A stretch of 64,000 bases of DNA, taken from CAYTGM01 sp964437365 (lineage in GTDB: Bacteria; Sumerlaeota; Sumerlaeia; SLMS01). Of the stretch, positions 1-7,759 are shown piece by piece. Location: NCBI GenBank assembly GCA_964437365.1, contig CAYTGM010000025.1, positions 21,269-85,268 on the forward strand, written 5' to 3'. Below the pieces are notes generated by a model. It had not been told where the DNA came from. It was given only the letters and a program-made list of their open reading frames with translations, and did no database searches. Each line of letters opens with the position of its first letter. Within the stretch, counting starts at the first letter, position 1. Position numbers and translations under genes: made by a program.

Positions 1-338
1 CAGTCGGCGACTTTTCTTCGTTCCCATCGGGTCACTCCTGCAGCGCCTTTCTTCTGGCCGCTTACCTGACGCTTCTTTTTCCGAAGGCAAAGATTCTCTG
101 GTACGTGCTGGCTGCGATGACGGCGCTGGCTCGTGTCAGACTCAAACGCCATTACCCGGGAGATATTCTCTTTGGTGGTGCCATCGGCTATATCAGCTTC
201 CACATACTCTTTTCTCAGCAATGGATGTTCAAGGTTGGCTACTGGGTCGAGGAGAAGGTTTGCAAGCTGACAGGAGAGAAACCCTCGCGCAAACTCCTCG
301 GACAGGAAGTGATCGAGGTCAAGAATCCAGAGAAGTAA
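1..338 (+). CDS. PAP2-family phosphatase, C-terminal part (cut by window edge)
   Basis: The reading frame is open from base 3 and runs off the left edge, so only about the last 111 residues are seen. They contain the second PAP2 phosphatase motif (FPSGHS, bases 24-41) and the third motif, R-x5-H-x3-D, in ARVRLKRHYPGD. These residues form the vanadium-haloperoxidase-type active site that dephosphorylates lipid phosphates such as undecaprenyl pyrophosphate or phosphatidic acid at the membrane. A hydrophobic segment (ILFGGAIGYISFHILF) follows, then a charged tail. The usual Ser before Arg in motif three is Ala here, a tolerated variation. The substrate cannot be told from this fragment. Confidence 0.82.
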   Translation, partial: VGDFSSFPSGHSCSAFLLAAYLTLLFPKAKILWYVLAAMTALARVRLKRHYPGDILFGGAIGYISFHILFSQQWMFKVGYWVEEKVCKLTGEKPSRKLLGQEVIEVKNPEK

Positions 339-414
339 GCCTGGCTAACGATCAATACCTCCTTGCCCGATCATCCCAGCAACTCTAGCCTCAGCTGTGG
401 TGAGATAAACAGAC

Positions 415-1113
415 ATGAATGTTAAAAATTATTCAGAACAGCTCGAAATGAACTGGACCCTTGAGCCAGCAGAAGAAGCCATGAAAAAGCTGTTACTGTT
501 GGGAAAAGAACAGGATGGCGACTATCCGATTCCAAGGGATGGAGGGATCGTGAGCATCCAGCAAGGGTACGATAGAATGCTTGAGGTTGATCTGGAACCA
601 GAGCTTGCCAAAGTAACCTCGTGGTTTGAGAAGTGTTTATCATTGGATCGTATTAATAAGGAGTTCGTGAACCTCGCTGTCGGACTTGCGCAGGGCAGAA
701 GATTAGAAGCTGAGATGCACAAAGTCATCTTTACAGAGATCGAAGACATCTATCTGGACTATGCTCAATGGGAGGTTCCCATGGGAGAGGTTCCGCTGCC
801 CGATCCACCTCAGAATAAGATCTCTGATATACACGAAGAGTATGTCTCACTTTTCGAGACGGAAGGGCTTACCATGTCATGGGAAGGCGAGCCTTCTGAT
901 GATCCCTGGAGCGATGCCTTCTATCTATGGTCTTTGCCTTATTGCTGGACGGGCCTCATGATGACTCATGCTGCTTTGTCTATAGACCGTGATAGACTAT
1001 TGAGAGGGAATAATACCTTTCAGTTCACTCTGTATAGCAATGATGAATGCCAAGTGCTCGGTGAAGTTCGGAGGGAAGGCTTTGTTTCGCTCAAGAAGCT
1101 CATAGAAAAGTGA
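415..1113 (+). CDS. Hypothetical protein, 232 aa
   Basis: This is a soluble, acidic 232-residue protein that I do not recognise. It has no signal peptide, membrane segment or catalytic motif that I can name. A Trp/Pro/acid-rich middle (MSWEGEPSDDPWSD, about residues 152-165) precedes a hydrophobic stretch (WSLPYCWTGLMMTHAALS). It lies about 80 bases after the PAP2 gene on the same strand and is followed by a short possible reading frame, with no operon partner that hints at function. The neighbourhood (unknown proteins, DUF4261, a transposase) looks like an accessory patch. Confidence 0.6.
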   Translation: MNVKNYSEQLEMNWTLEPAEEAMKKLLLLGKEQDGDYPIPRDGGIVSIQQGYDRMLEVDLEPELAKVTSWFEKCLSLDRINKEFVNLAVGLAQGRRLEAEMHKVIFTEIEDIYLDYAQWEVPMGEVPLPDPPQNKISDIHEEYVSLFETEGLTMSWEGEPSDDPWSDAFYLWSLPYCWTGLMMTHAALSIDRDRLLRGNNTFQFTLYSNDECQVLGEVRREGFVSLKKLIEK

Positions 1114-1148
1114 AGTGCGATTCCAGTACTCGCTTGAGAAAAAGTACC

Positions 1149-1277
1149 ATGATTAAAGAAAAGAAAAAAGTTTTAGAGGTCTACGGAATGCTTTCTAAGG
1201 ATGGACAGAAGCCTATTAATATTAGAGATATGAATAGAGCCATCGCCCGGTACATTAAATCAAAGCATCTCAAGTAG
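1149..1277 (+). CDS. Possible small basic protein, 42 aa
   Basis: An ATG at 1149 opens a 42-codon frame ending in TAG. The product is Lys/Arg-rich (MIKEKKKVLEVYG at the start, IARYIKSKHLK at the end) and would be about pI 10. There is no good ribosome binding site before the ATG, so it may be spurious or the remnant of a longer gene. It sits 35 bases after the preceding gene on the same strand. Confidence 0.25.
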   Translation: MIKEKKKVLEVYGMLSKDGQKPINIRDMNRAIARYIKSKHLK

Positions 1278-1346
1278 TAAGTGAATTCAAATCCTTAGTT
1301 TAATCCACCAGTTTATAGGTTTCTAGATTCACTCTCGTAGTAAGAT

Positions 1347-2192
1347 CTACGGTAATTCTAAGCGCCAGACTTTCTTCCTTCGATCTATAGGTGATCTTAC
1401 GTATCGTACTTCAAGTTGTTCCTCATCAGTCCTTCCCACGGTATCCCCATCAGGGAAGGCTTCCCCGCGTTTTACAAGGTAAGAAAGAAAATCATAGAGA
1501 GTCTCCATGATCTCAGTTGCTTTAATTCCATGCTCAGTTTCAGGCCCAATAAATAAGTATAAGTCAGGAAGCTGAAATTGTTGCATTCCGAGGCTCAGAA
1601 GGCTGAGCCTTCCATCAGACTCTCGAGCCATACTGACGCCCGACCAAAGAGTGATTCTTTGAAGAATGTCCTCGTCGGCAGCCACTGATAGATAAAAATC
1701 TGTAGAATGCGTCGCACCGGTGTTCCCCCAATATATAGCAATTGCTTCAGAGGCTTTCGCAACAGCAGCAATGAATGAGGTGAACCTTGATAAGCGGATG
1801 ACCATGTTTGAGTGATCAACTGCCTGCCCTGTTACAATCAGATGAGCCGAGTGTTTAGGTGGCTTCCAATCGCCTTTAAAACGTGAGAGGCTGAACTCTG
1901 CTGCTTCCTCAGCTTCCTCGTTTGGTACCGCCGCTGGTATGAAAGCGACCATAAAGCATTCTCCCGTGTTCAGAGAAAAAGAAGCTACCTTTTGATCCTT
2001 TTCGGAATTGGAGTAATGGTCTATACCTAGTGTTTCTTCAGGTCTTGAAAACTCTTTGAAAAAATTGAGAACCATCTCCGCCTGAGGTAGCTCATGTTTT
2101 TCCAAAAGTATAAATGCCAAGTCCAGACTCGAATCACAATCTTTGACCTTGGAATCACGTTTTCCACCAAAAAGTACGCTTAGAATACCCAT
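1347..2192 (-). CDS. DUF4261 domain protein
   Basis: This 281-residue cytoplasmic protein has the layout of DUF4261 proteins. An N-terminal region mentions gain or loss of function poorly. A central AIAIYWGNTGATHSTDFYL block (about residues 150-168) corresponds to the family's conserved YWG segment. A following LWSGVSM and SLLSLGMQQFQLPDLYLF block corresponds to the family's T-x-GL-xx-F-x-x-x-ELE end. The family's biochemical role is unknown; it is often found near toxin-immunity or contact-dependent loci, though nothing of that kind is visible here. It is transcribed alone and converges with the small genes on its left. Confidence 0.7.
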   Translation of the reverse strand: MGILSVLFGGKRDSKVKDCDSSLDLAFILLEKHELPQAEMVLNFFKEFSRPEETLGIDHYSNSEKDQKVASFSLNTGECFMVAFIPAAVPNEEAEEAAEFSLSRFKGDWKPPKHSAHLIVTGQAVDHSNMVIRLSRFTSFIAAVAKASEAIAIYWGNTGATHSTDFYLSVAADEDILQRITLWSGVSMARESDGRLSLLSLGMQQFQLPDLYLFIGPETEHGIKATEIMETLYDFLSYLVKRGEAFPDGDTVGRTDEEQLEVRYVRSPIDRRKKVWRLELP

Positions 2193-2379
2193 ATGATATA
2201 GTCCTCTACCCTCTCAAACGCACTTGTGTTACAAGAATTCTTGAAGGGGATTTGCAGTATGCGAATGTCAGTGTTCTTGCTATTGCATTTACGAGTAACC
2301 CAACAGGGTGCAACTCAGAAATTGACAATAAGCCGAGGATTTTCCGTGGTGCATTAACTATACGGACTTGCTAGGATTG

Positions 2380-3090
2380 TCAGGCAACCACTTCCAACCG
2401 TCGATGTACAATACGTTCCCCGGGGACGAAGTCTGAACTCAGGCCGAGAATTTCGATGCCGATGTTGTCTCCGGCAGAATAGTTCTCCTTCGTGTCTATA
2501 AGGATATCCTGAGTAACTTCCTGTCCGATATAGTAGCTCTGGCTCGGATCATCGCTGGTCGAGCGAATCTCGTTCTTCTTCGCCTTGGCGAAAGCCGTTG
2601 CAAGCGGAGGAGAAACATGAATTCGCCACCAGGTCTCGTTGGAATGATAAGCATGTCGAAACCGGACTCGTAACTGTTGAGGAGCAACCCACTCAATCTG
2701 TGGGGGAGTGCTGGGAACATGGATAGCTTCTGCCTCGGGAGCTTCGTAGAGGATCGCTTGACCTATTACGAGTCTGTGGATGTTGACCTGTTGGAAGGCT
2801 CCGTAAAACCGGCGAGGCGGTTGATAAAGAGGACTCTCTCGCTGTTGCAGGGATTTTGTACAGTTCTGCCAGGACGTTGCCTGCTCGTAAGTGAGATTCT
2901 TGTAAGCAGAAGCGACGCGCTTCATGATCGCTCTGTAGGTGAGCTGCAGGGGAGTTTGCGGGTCCTCCACCTTGCCGGAGGAGCGAATGAAGGTTCGGCC
3001 ATCAACTTCGTAGGCGATAGGGTCGTCGGGTCCTGAACCCAGCTTACCTCGTATATGCGAAATCGTAGGGTGGAATTTAATCAATGCCAT
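2380..3090 (-). CDS. Hypothetical protein with IRGKLG N-terminal signature, 236 aa
   Basis: The frame is open back to 3213, but the ATG at 3090 gives the natural start MALIKFHPTISHIRGKLG. A short MxxIKFxxxxSxIRGKLG opening followed by RTFIRSS and a PQTPLQLTYRA segment is seen in small bacterial families (DUF6266-like and phage or secretion structural proteins). In those, a beta-hairpin start precedes a helical segment that ends in L-T-x-x-Q/E-x-x-x-W; here it is LTYEQATSWQN at about residues 66-76. The C-terminal half looks like an Ig or fibronectin-like beta domain (PPQIEWVAPQQLRVRFRHAY). Its function is unknown. It stands alone between DUF4261 and the repeat island. Confidence 0.55.
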   Translation of the reverse strand: MALIKFHPTISHIRGKLGSGPDDPIAYEVDGRTFIRSSGKVEDPQTPLQLTYRAIMKRVASAYKNLTYEQATSWQNCTKSLQQRESPLYQPPRRFYGAFQQVNIHRLVIGQAILYEAPEAEAIHVPSTPPQIEWVAPQQLRVRFRHAYHSNETWWRIHVSPPLATAFAKAKKNEIRSTSDDPSQSYYIGQEVTQDILIDTKENYSAGDNIGIEILGLSSDFVPGERIVHRRLEVVA

Positions 3091-3425
3091 GGGTATAGAT
3101 ATCCTGTTAGAGTGATCTTCAAAAGTCCTGTTTATTTTCTGCTGACTGTGAGTAGCGACTCTGAACGCCTGAAAGCCTCGAAATAGCACCACTATTCCTT
3201 CGTTTTCATCCATCCAGGTCCACCACTCTCGTTCACCATCTATCTAAGCTTTCCTATTGAAGATCACTCTAAATCGACCCACCGGGTACAGTGCGGGATC
3301 GATTGAGAAGTTAGTTTGTGTTTCGACGAGAGGAGGTAGAGCAGATCCCGTTTCCTGTCAAGTACCTGGAGTCACTTTTACATGAAATTTACATCGGTGG
3401 CAAATTCATGAAACGTGGTTGTAAC

Positions 3426-3468
3426 GTGCATCGGAATGCATGTTCTATGCATGTTCCATGCAGGTTAA
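3426..3468. repeat. Tandem 11-bp repeat, ATGCATGTTC(T/C) type
   Basis: Three consecutive 11-bp units start at 3436, 3447 and 3458 (ATGCATGTTCT, ATGCATGTTCC, then the diverged ATGCAGGTTAA). A further partial unit lies at 3426-3435 (GTGCATCGGA). A purine-rich tract with AAGGATGA at 3482, 3502 and 3516 follows. The same 11-bp spacing with a TGCA core recurs in other non-coding places in this window (19296, 47331, 56294). Confidence 0.6.
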
Positions 3469-3713
3469 TAGGAGGATAGAGAAGGATGAAGGAAGATAGG
3501 AAAGGATGAGTGCAGAAGGATGAAGAATGAAAACATGGCGTGACGTTGGGAGTGTGGATCTCCTGATCCATCGCCTACGACTTCGTTGTCGATTTCCTTA
3601 TCGGCAATTGCCAGGGTCCATCCGGGGCAATGAAACAGTGGGTAGAGGGTGAGGCACCCCTTCAAGTCACAGGAGCTGTTCTTTCTCCTGGAGTTGGGGA
3701 ACGGTTGATTAAC

Positions 3714-3810
3714 GAACCGTTGCCGCGGTTCTGTTTGTTTTTATATGCACCCCGGGTAGCCTCCTGCGTCGGCAACCCGGGGCTTGGTAATACAACTGCT
3801 GCCGCAGTTG
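3714..3810. repeat. Palindrome module A (three hairpins) upstream of transposase
   Basis: Three hairpins lie in a row. The first is GAACCG..CGGTTC at 3714-3731. The second is CCCCGGGT..ACCCGGGG at 3750-3782, extendable to 12 bp with one mismatch. The third is CAACTGC-TGCC-GCAGTTG at 3793-3810. The first hairpin and its flanks (TTAACGAACCG..GCGGTTCTGTTTG) are nearly identical to 4602-4630, downstream of the transposase. The arrangement resembles REP/BIME elements associated with HUH transposases. Confidence 0.75.
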
Positions 3811-3950
3811 GAGGAGGCCGTTGAGACACAGAGGTTGTTCGGCAAACTATTAGAGGAAGGGCGCTAAGTTTTGAGCTCGGAGAGTACTCCTCGAATGGTA
3901 GGCTCATTGACCGGTTCATCGTGGATGACTCTAAGGTTCAAGGAACGAAA

Positions 3951-4048
3951 AACCACGGGAGTGGTTTGATTGCCAAGCCCCGGGTTGACGACGTTAGGAG
4001 TCTACCCGGGGTGGGGAGAGTCAGATGTCAGAACTGCGGAAGCAGTTC
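3951..4048. repeat. Palindrome module B immediately upstream of transposase
   Basis: AACCAC-GGGA-GTGGTT lies at 3951-3966. CCCCGGGTTGAC..GTCTACCCGGGG lies at 3978-4011, a 12-bp stem with one mismatch. GAACTGC-GGAA-GCAGTTC lies at 4031-4048. The second and third hairpins repeat those of module C almost exactly. Together with module C they bracket the transposase gene, so the element probably spans about 3950-4715. Confidence 0.75.
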
Positions 4049-4136
4049 GTTTTTTCTGTTTGTCCTGATAAAGAAGATACTCTTCAATTTAACCGAATAA
4101 CCTACATTACAATCAAACACGCGAAGGAGAGTGATC

Positions 4137-4589
4137 ATGGCTCACTCGTATTACGCTGTTTATGAGCACACTGTCTTCAGTTCGAAGAACCGCATACCGT
4201 TCCTGACTTCAGAGAATGAGGAGGATGTCTTCCGTTATCTTGCTTCGAGCTTGAAAGGTCAGGGGTGTTGTTCACTGGCTGTCGGCGGACATGTGGAGCA
4301 TATACATCTTCTCTACAGAAGACCATCGACACTTCCGACGCCTGATCTCCTCAAAGAAGTGAAGAGGCAGTCTGGTATATCTCTCAAAGAGAATAATAAG
4401 CTTCAGCAGGACTTCTACTGGCAGGAAGGATACGGTGCTTTTTCTATTTCCTATTGGGATTTAGAAAAAATTGGAGGGCATATCAACAAGCAGAAAATGC
4501 ATCATGAGGATAAATCTTGGGAGAAAGAGTATCGTCAATTATTGAAGAAGCATGGTGTTGAGTATGACGAACGCTTTTTCTTGGATTGA
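4137..4589 (+). CDS. IS200-like HUH (Y1) transposase lacking its catalytic tyrosine
   Basis: The 150-residue protein has the Y1 transposase fold. It has the HUH pair H55-I-H57 (in GGHVEHIHLLY), the WQEGYGAFSIS segment at residues 95-105, and the C-terminal KHGVEYDERFF block typical of stand-alone IS200-type transposases. In the family the nucleophile is the Tyr four residues before a conserved Gln in a Y-I-x-x-Q-x-x-HH motif. Here that position is His115 (codon CAT at 4479-4481), with Gln119 and HH kept. A single T-to-C change would explain it. The ATG at 4137 is preferred over GTG 4131 because AAGGAGA lies 6-7 bases upstream. The gene is flanked by palindrome modules. It may be a dead copy or a domesticated one; the rest of the protein is intact. 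Confidence 0.85.
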   Translation: MAHSYYAVYEHTVFSSKNRIPFLTSENEEDVFRYLASSLKGQGCCSLAVGGHVEHIHLLYRRPSTLPTPDLLKEVKRQSGISLKENNKLQQDFYWQEGYGAFSISYWDLEKIGGHINKQKMHHEDKSWEKEYRQLLKKHGVEYDERFFLD

Positions 4590-4606
4590 GGCTGGTTTTC
4601 GTTAAC

Positions 4607-4714
4607 GAACCGCTGCCGCGGTTCTGTTTGCGGTGTATACGTACCCCGGGTAGACGACGTCAGGAGTCTACCCGGGGTGGGAATATCAATACATCGGAAC
4701 TGCGGCAGCAGTTC
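4607..4714. repeat. Palindrome module C downstream of transposase
   Basis: GAACCGCTGCCGCGGTTC lies at 4607-4624. A perfect 12-bp stem, CCCCGGGTAGAC..GTCTACCCGGGG with a 10-base loop, lies at 4644-4677. GAACTGC-GGCA-GCAGTTC lies at 4697-4714. This is the best-preserved copy of the module and begins 18 bases after the transposase stop codon. It could also act as a terminator for the converging glycosyltransferase gene, but its shape and copies argue for a mobile-element end. Confidence 0.75.
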
Positions 4715-4728
4715 GTTTATCTATTTGT

Positions 4729-6504
4729 TCATTCTAAAAACGAAAAGTTGGCAACCTCTTCAGGAGCAAGGGTTCTCGTCTCCGTCCTCGTGAGTGAGCC
4801 ATAATCAATGACGACAGTGAACTCTCGCTCTTGATCGCCATAATTGATAACTTTAAGTTTAAAGTCGTCACTGGTGGCTTTAAAATGGAAGTGGTGGTGC
4901 TTGAGTTTCACGACTTCAAGATCGTGCAGCTTCATTTCGTAATCGTCGTGATAGAAGGTCATGTCCTCGTAATAGCGAAGTTCGCTGCGATTTGAAACAA
5001 GTCGAAAGCCGCGATCACCGTCCTGATAGGGCCACCAGCCAATGACATGACAGTAAGCCCCTACATAGCCAAACATGAGGTCTTCAAGTTCCTGGTTGCG
5101 TCGAACCATGACAAAGGCCGCTTCCTCACTCATGAGAGATTCGCGTGCCTGCTCCAATGAAACACGACGTCGGAGTCTGCCAAGCTCATATTGAACGCTG
5201 ATAGATGGGTCGAGATGCATCATTGGAAATTCTGATCCAACCTGTTCTGTCACGTCCTTCCCAACTTGTCTAGACGCCACAGATCCCTGAACTTCCCAGG
5301 GCTGATAGACAAGAAAAAAACCGTAAGCGATGAGACAGCATAAGAGTGAAACAGGTAAGAATAACTGGAGCAGCTTTTTCTCGCATTTGGGCGTCATATG
5401 ACGGGCTAACTCGATGCCGGCAAAAAGAGAGACCGCTGGAAGAAGGGGGAACAGGTGTACCCACCGCTGGTGCTGGATAACAGAAAAAAGAAGTAAACCG
5501 CTGAGCGTAAAGAACAGGAGGTAGGAGTAGATCTCTTTTTTTACTCCTTTAGGTTTGCTGCGATAAAAGCAGAACGATCCCCAAACGGCGATGATCGTCC
5601 ACGGTGCAAACCTGAGAAGCATATACAGACTTGGCTCGATCAACTTGTTGTACTCATAATCATCGGCGTTTTCAGAGGCATGTCGTACAAGTTCTCTTCC
5701 GATGAGTTTTTCCAGCATTGCCTCTCCCTGTTCAAGGTAGCCGAGGGCAAACCAACCAAGAATAGCCAGTAGATAGAGAACGATACCTGGTCCATGATGC
5801 TTGAGGACCCAGATGAAACGTTCCTTAGTCGTTATCTTTGCGTTTGGCCTCTTCCAGAAGACGAGAAGTGAAACCAGAGGAAGGATCGGTGAGAGGGGGA
5901 GTTTGGACAACGTTGCGAGAGCGGCGGTAAGCCAGAAGACAACCCAGGGAAGCCTTCCTTTATAACAGAGAAAGCACACCCAGACTGATAGAAACATGAA
6001 GAATGTAAAGACCGTGTCGGGTCGAAGTATATGCACCAGTTTCCAGCCCGCCATGGACATGAGAAAGGCGAAAGCACCGATCAACCCTGCATAAGGATTG
6101 AAATATCGTGCTCCGATCCAAAGAATCAACCAGGCGACGAGTAGCGTGCAGATTGCTCCAGGGAGGTAAAGCGTCACATCGTTCAGAACACCAAATAGAG
6201 CAGCAGTTCCCGCTGTCATCCATGTGATCATGGGTGGTTTAGAGGTTATTGCTTTCGAAGGATCGCGTCGATCATCGCGCTGAATAATCCATTCACCGTT
6301 ACCGAGAGCATCGAGTACATAGGCGGCCACTTTTTCCTGGTCGTTGGCCATGAGGTTTGGTGGGGCGATCTGACGGGTGATAAACATTCCTGCTGCGAGC
6401 AGGAAGATATACAGCACCATCAACCAGAAGACGGGTTGTCGGAGAGGCTGTTTCGCAGCTTCTGATAACGATTCTTTTTCCTCGATCAAATCGCTCTTTT
6501 TCAT
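4729..6504 (-). CDS. ArnT/PMT-family (GT39-like) membrane glycosyltransferase
   Basis: This is a 591-residue polytopic membrane protein. After a short cytoplasmic start, TM1 (FWLMVLYIFLLAAGMFI) is followed by a periplasmic loop with DDRRDPSKAITSKPPMITW. Such a loop, carrying an acidic pair and K-PP-x-x-x-W, matches GT-C enzymes of the PMT_2/ArnT family that use a polyprenyl-phosphate sugar donor. About ten more hydrophobic segments run to about residue 410. The last 180 residues form a soluble periplasmic domain, as in ArnT-like proteins. It is expected to add a sugar to lipid A, a glycan or a protein at the outer face of the inner membrane; the acceptor is unknown. It lies 12 bases after the epimerase gene and is co-transcribed with it. 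Confidence 0.8.
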   Translation of the reverse strand: MKKSDLIEEKESLSEAAKQPLRQPVFWLMVLYIFLLAAGMFITRQIAPPNLMANDQEKVAAYVLDALGNGEWIIQRDDRRDPSKAITSKPPMITWMTAGTAALFGVLNDVTLYLPGAICTLLVAWLILWIGARYFNPYAGLIGAFAFLMSMAGWKLVHILRPDTVFTFFMFLSVWVCFLCYKGRLPWVVFWLTAALATLSKLPLSPILPLVSLLVFWKRPNAKITTKERFIWVLKHHGPGIVLYLLAILGWFALGYLEQGEAMLEKLIGRELVRHASENADDYEYNKLIEPSLYMLLRFAPWTIIAVWGSFCFYRSKPKGVKKEIYSYLLFFTLSGLLLFSVIQHQRWVHLFPLLPAVSLFAGIELARHMTPKCEKKLLQLFLPVSLLCCLIAYGFFLVYQPWEVQGSVASRQVGKDVTEQVGSEFPMMHLDPSISVQYELGRLRRRVSLEQARESLMSEEAAFVMVRRNQELEDLMFGYVGAYCHVIGWWPYQDGDRGFRLVSNRSELRYYEDMTFYHDDYEMKLHDLEVVKLKHHHFHFKATSDDFKLKVINYGDQEREFTVVIDYGSLTRTETRTLAPEEVANFSFLE

Positions 6505-6516
6505 AAATGATCAGGG

Positions 6517-7647
6517 TTACTCTTTGAGAAGTCCCTTTTCGACGAGTTCCTTGTGTGCTTTTTCAACAGAGTCGACAGCTTCAATGCCTTCTGACCACTC
6601 AACAAGTTCTTTGAGTCCGTCATCGAGGCTTATTTTGGCCTCCCAGCCGAGTTCTTTCATTCTGCCGGGGTCTCCAAAACAGTGGCGTATATCGCCCGAC
6701 CTGTAACGTTTGACTACTTCAGGTTCGAGTTCGGGTCGGCCGAGATGCTTCGCAAGCAGTCGAGCAATATCCAGTACGGAGGTTCTTCTGCCTGTGCAGA
6801 TATTAAAGGCTTCCAGGTTTGCTTTGGGGTTCTCCAAAAGGAAGAGTTTGGCTTCTACAAGATCACGTACGTTGATGAAATCACGTGACTGATGACCGTC
6901 TTCATAAATCTTTGGCGGGTTACCATTCTTGATTCTGGAAGAGAAAATCGCAGCGACTCCCGTATAGGGATTCGAGAGCGACTGTCTCGGTCCATATACA
7001 TTAAAGAAACGAGTCGCAACCACGGGAATGTTGTGTGATCGACCAGCCACGAGACAGTATTCTTCCTGGTCTTTCTTGCTGAGTGCATAGATAGAGGTGC
7101 AGTACAGCGGTTTTGATTCTGGAGTAGGGAGTGGTGTGAGCTCTTCATTTGTTTCCGGGTCGCGCATCTCGAAGTCGTGCTTGTCGAGTTGCTCGTCGGG
7201 ACGCAGAAAAGGGAAAACCTTTTTCTTGTCTGAGGGGCGTTCATAGAGGCCTTCGCCGTAAATACTCATGGAGCTTGCAACGAGTAATCGTTCGACTGAA
7301 GTCTTTTCGTTGACGAGTATATCAAGGAGCAGGGCTGTGCCTGTTGTATTGACGTTTGTATAGCGGTGAATCTGATACTGAGACTGACCGACACCGACCA
7401 TGGCGGCATCATGAATAACGGCATCGCAACCTTCGATGGCTTTCTTCAGGACATCTCGATCAAGGATGTCGCCACGGATAAATTCTGCCTCTTTACTGAG
7501 GTAGTCTGGAGGGGTGTCGATATCACCATGAACTTGAGGCTCCAGATTATCAAGGACACGAACTTTGCATCCTTTTTCCAGGAGAAGGTCGACCATGTGC
7601 GATCCGATAAACCCCGCTCCTCCCGTGACAAGAACTCGTTTGAACAT
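6517..7647 (-). CDS. NAD-dependent nucleotide-sugar epimerase/dehydratase (SDR)
   Basis: This is a 376-residue extended SDR enzyme. The N-terminal GGAGFIGSHMVDLL (residues 8-21) is the NAD-binding glycine motif. ASSMSIYGEG supplies the catalytic Ser, and YALSKKDQE supplies the YxxxK pair. RFFNVYGPRQ and the DFINVRDLVEA segment are typical of UDP-glucose 4-epimerase-like enzymes. An insertion of about 25 residues rich in Pro and charged residues precedes the YxxxK site. The product should be a modified nucleotide sugar for the glycosyltransferase that follows 12 bases downstream. Substrate specificity (UDP-Glc, UDP-GlcA or other) cannot be read from the sequence. Confidence 0.85.
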   Translation of the reverse strand: MFKRVLVTGGAGFIGSHMVDLLLEKGCKVRVLDNLEPQVHGDIDTPPDYLSKEAEFIRGDILDRDVLKKAIEGCDAVIHDAAMVGVGQSQYQIHRYTNVNTTGTALLLDILVNEKTSVERLLVASSMSIYGEGLYERPSDKKKVFPFLRPDEQLDKHDFEMRDPETNEELTPLPTPESKPLYCTSIYALSKKDQEEYCLVAGRSHNIPVVATRFFNVYGPRQSLSNPYTGVAAIFSSRIKNGNPPKIYEDGHQSRDFINVRDLVEAKLFLLENPKANLEAFNICTGRRTSVLDIARLLAKHLGRPELEPEVVKRYRSGDIRHCFGDPGRMKELGWEAKISLDDGLKELVEWSEGIEAVDSVEKAHKELVEKGLLKE

Positions 7648-7759
7648 TTATGACTCCAACTGATTGTACGTTGATAGAACATACGTGGGTTTCCACGCAG
7701 GTAGTCACAGATTCAGTGGAGAACTCGATGCCTGCAATGTTAATCTCGGTAGATGGAAA

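Noticed and set aside
3630..3919. Two opposing open frames in the repeat region before the transposase
   Set aside because: They are translations of GC-rich palindromes; both strands are open for that reason and neither has a proper start.
4586..4804. Open frame running from the transposase stop through the palindromes into the glycosyltransferase gene
   Set aside because: It is made of the palindromic repeat and antisense of the next gene and has no start signal.
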